Source of the DNA: Coriobacteriaceae bacterium
GTDB taxonomy: Bacteria; Actinomycetota; Coriobacteriia; Coriobacteriales; UMGS124
Direction: 5' to 3'
Length of the DNA: 13,674 nucleotides
NCBI GenBank assembly: GCA_019420325.1
Contig: JAHZHK010000075.1
Span: 1-13,674, forward strand
Shown in pieces: positions 13,036 to 13,674 of this stretch. The notes under the pieces were generated by a model. It searched no databases. It was not told the DNA's origin and saw only the letters and a list, made by a program, of their open reading frames with translations. Within the stretch, counting starts at the first letter, position 1, and the number at the start of each line of letters is the position of its first letter. The position numbers were made by a program, and so were the translations under genes.

Positions 13036-13674
13036 CTATCCCACCCGACAAGCACAGGCCATGCGCTTGCCACAGAAAGCAATGCCCCAGCGAACACAAG
13101 GTGCCTGACCATGAACTGCAGCGTCATATGCCCTATCGTCAATCTGGACAAGGGCAGATTCCGCCAAGGATGAGAGCTTCTCGGTCAGAGAGGCCGAAAC
13201 GCCCGTCGCAAGGTCGAGGGCGAGATGCTTGACTTCAATAGTAATGAATGGACGCTGACCATAAGCTGCAGTGATATAAGAATCCTTTTCTGGCGTCAAC
13301 TGTATATCACAGCGTCCGTGGCCCGTCTCGCGATTTGAGACAGGCGGCCCATATCCCTCGATGCCGAAGCACAAACCGAGAAGCAGCATGTGGTAGCTGT
13401 TCTCACTCGCCAAATCAAAGAAGCTCGGAGAGGCGAGAAGAATGTGCTCGAGAGCGCCCTGCAGGGAAACAGCATCGGCTTGATACAGCGCCCGCTGAAA
13501 GTCGCGCACAGCACGTTGGCCCTGCGCATCAGCGGCAAAGCGCTGGGGGATTTCCTTCTCAAACAGCCGACGTATCTCGCGGTTCGGAATGCGCAAAGTC
13601 CGCTCGTACCAGGGGTCATCGGGTACCATGACGTCATTGGTTGTAAGATAACCCGCAAGGTACAGCATCGACCA
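13036..13674 (-). CDS. C-terminal part of an AAA-ATPase-like protein with PD-(D/E)XK nuclease domain (DUF1703 type), 5'-truncated by window end
   Basis: At least 212 codons are visible, and the frame is still open at the window edge, where it reads WSMLYLAGYLT. Thus the Met at 13668 is internal. The order LYLAGYLT, then IPNREIRRLFEKEI, a helical middle part and SENSYHMLLLGL is typical of the C-terminal half of AAA-ATPase-like/DUF1703 proteins common in gut bacteria. The nuclease-like core shows GRCDIQL (Asp), then FITIEVKH (Glu-x-Lys), the PD-(D/E)XK pattern. The protein ends in a WGIAFCGKR strand and a short basic tail. The N-terminal ATPase half would lie beyond 13674. The cellular role of the family is not established; links to mobile DNA or defence are suggested but unproven. 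Nothing in the visible part is broken. Confidence 0.8.
   Translation of the reverse strand, partial: WSMLYLAGYLTTNDVMVPDDPWYERTLRIPNREIRRLFEKEIPQRFAADAQGQRAVRDFQRALYQADAVSLQGALEHILLASPSFFDLASENSYHMLLLGLCFGIEGYGPPVSNRETGHGRCDIQLTPEKDSYITAAYGQRPFITIEVKHLALDLATGVSASLTEKLSSLAESALVQIDDRAYDAAVHGQAPCVRWGIAFCGKRMACACRVG

Noticed and set aside
12881..13099. N-terminal extension of the S4 protein
   Set aside because: The extra residues are Cys/Gly-rich without homology, while a strong ribosome-binding site marks the ATG at 12880.

Overview
The window is about 13.7 kb of GC-rich bacterial chromosome with tightly packed genes and frequent GTG starts with strong Shine-Dalgarno sequences. The gene content (DAACS and BASS symporters, Nik-like and NitT/TauT-like ABC importers, a DUF1703-type nuclease/ATPase, an S4-only protein) and the codon bias suggest a gut-type actinobacterium, most likely of class Coriobacteriia. 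That placement is an inference from style and content; no rRNA or other marker gene is present.

Layout. (1) 2-109: the C-terminal end of a dicarboxylate/amino-acid:cation symporter, followed by a strong rho-independent terminator (141-188). (2) 301-5283, minus strand: a five-gene family-5 ABC importer operon in the order permease, permease, Tat-exported binding protein, ATPase, ATPase. It most resembles NikABCDE-type nickel importers, but a peptide or metallophore ligand is not excluded. A good promoter with three operator-like repeats lies upstream. A 28-bp direct repeat covers the 3' end of the last gene and lies again just beyond it. (3) 5530-7422, plus strand: a BASS-family sodium-coupled transporter followed 6 nt later by an RluA-family pseudouridine synthase. 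(4) 7419-8741, minus strand: a metallo-beta-lactamase-fold hydrolase followed by a Nudix hydrolase gene that appears to carry a one-base frameshift. The Nudix stop codon overlaps the stop of the pseudouridine synthase gene tail to tail. (5) 8974-11516, plus strand: a complete NitT/TauT-type ABC importer (lipoprotein, ATPase, permease), ligand unknown. (6) 11714-12379, plus strand: a cytoplasmic-looking protein with tandem 11-residue LEA-like repeats on both sides of two perfect EF-hand calcium loops. It is the most unusual gene here and is closed by a strong terminator. (7) 12506-12880, minus strand: a small S4-domain RNA-binding protein resembling the N-terminal part of TlyA. (8) 13036-13674, minus strand: the C-terminal part of an AAA-ATPase-like/PD-(D/E)XK nuclease-family protein cut by the window end.

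The region is mainly a transport neighbourhood, with two complete ABC importers and two secondary transporters, interspersed with RNA-modification and housekeeping hydrolase genes. No rRNA, tRNA, CRISPR array, transposase or phage gene is seen. No gene-free stretch exceeds 300 bases. The best candidates for something new are the LEA/EF-hand protein and the promoter-embedded triple repeat.
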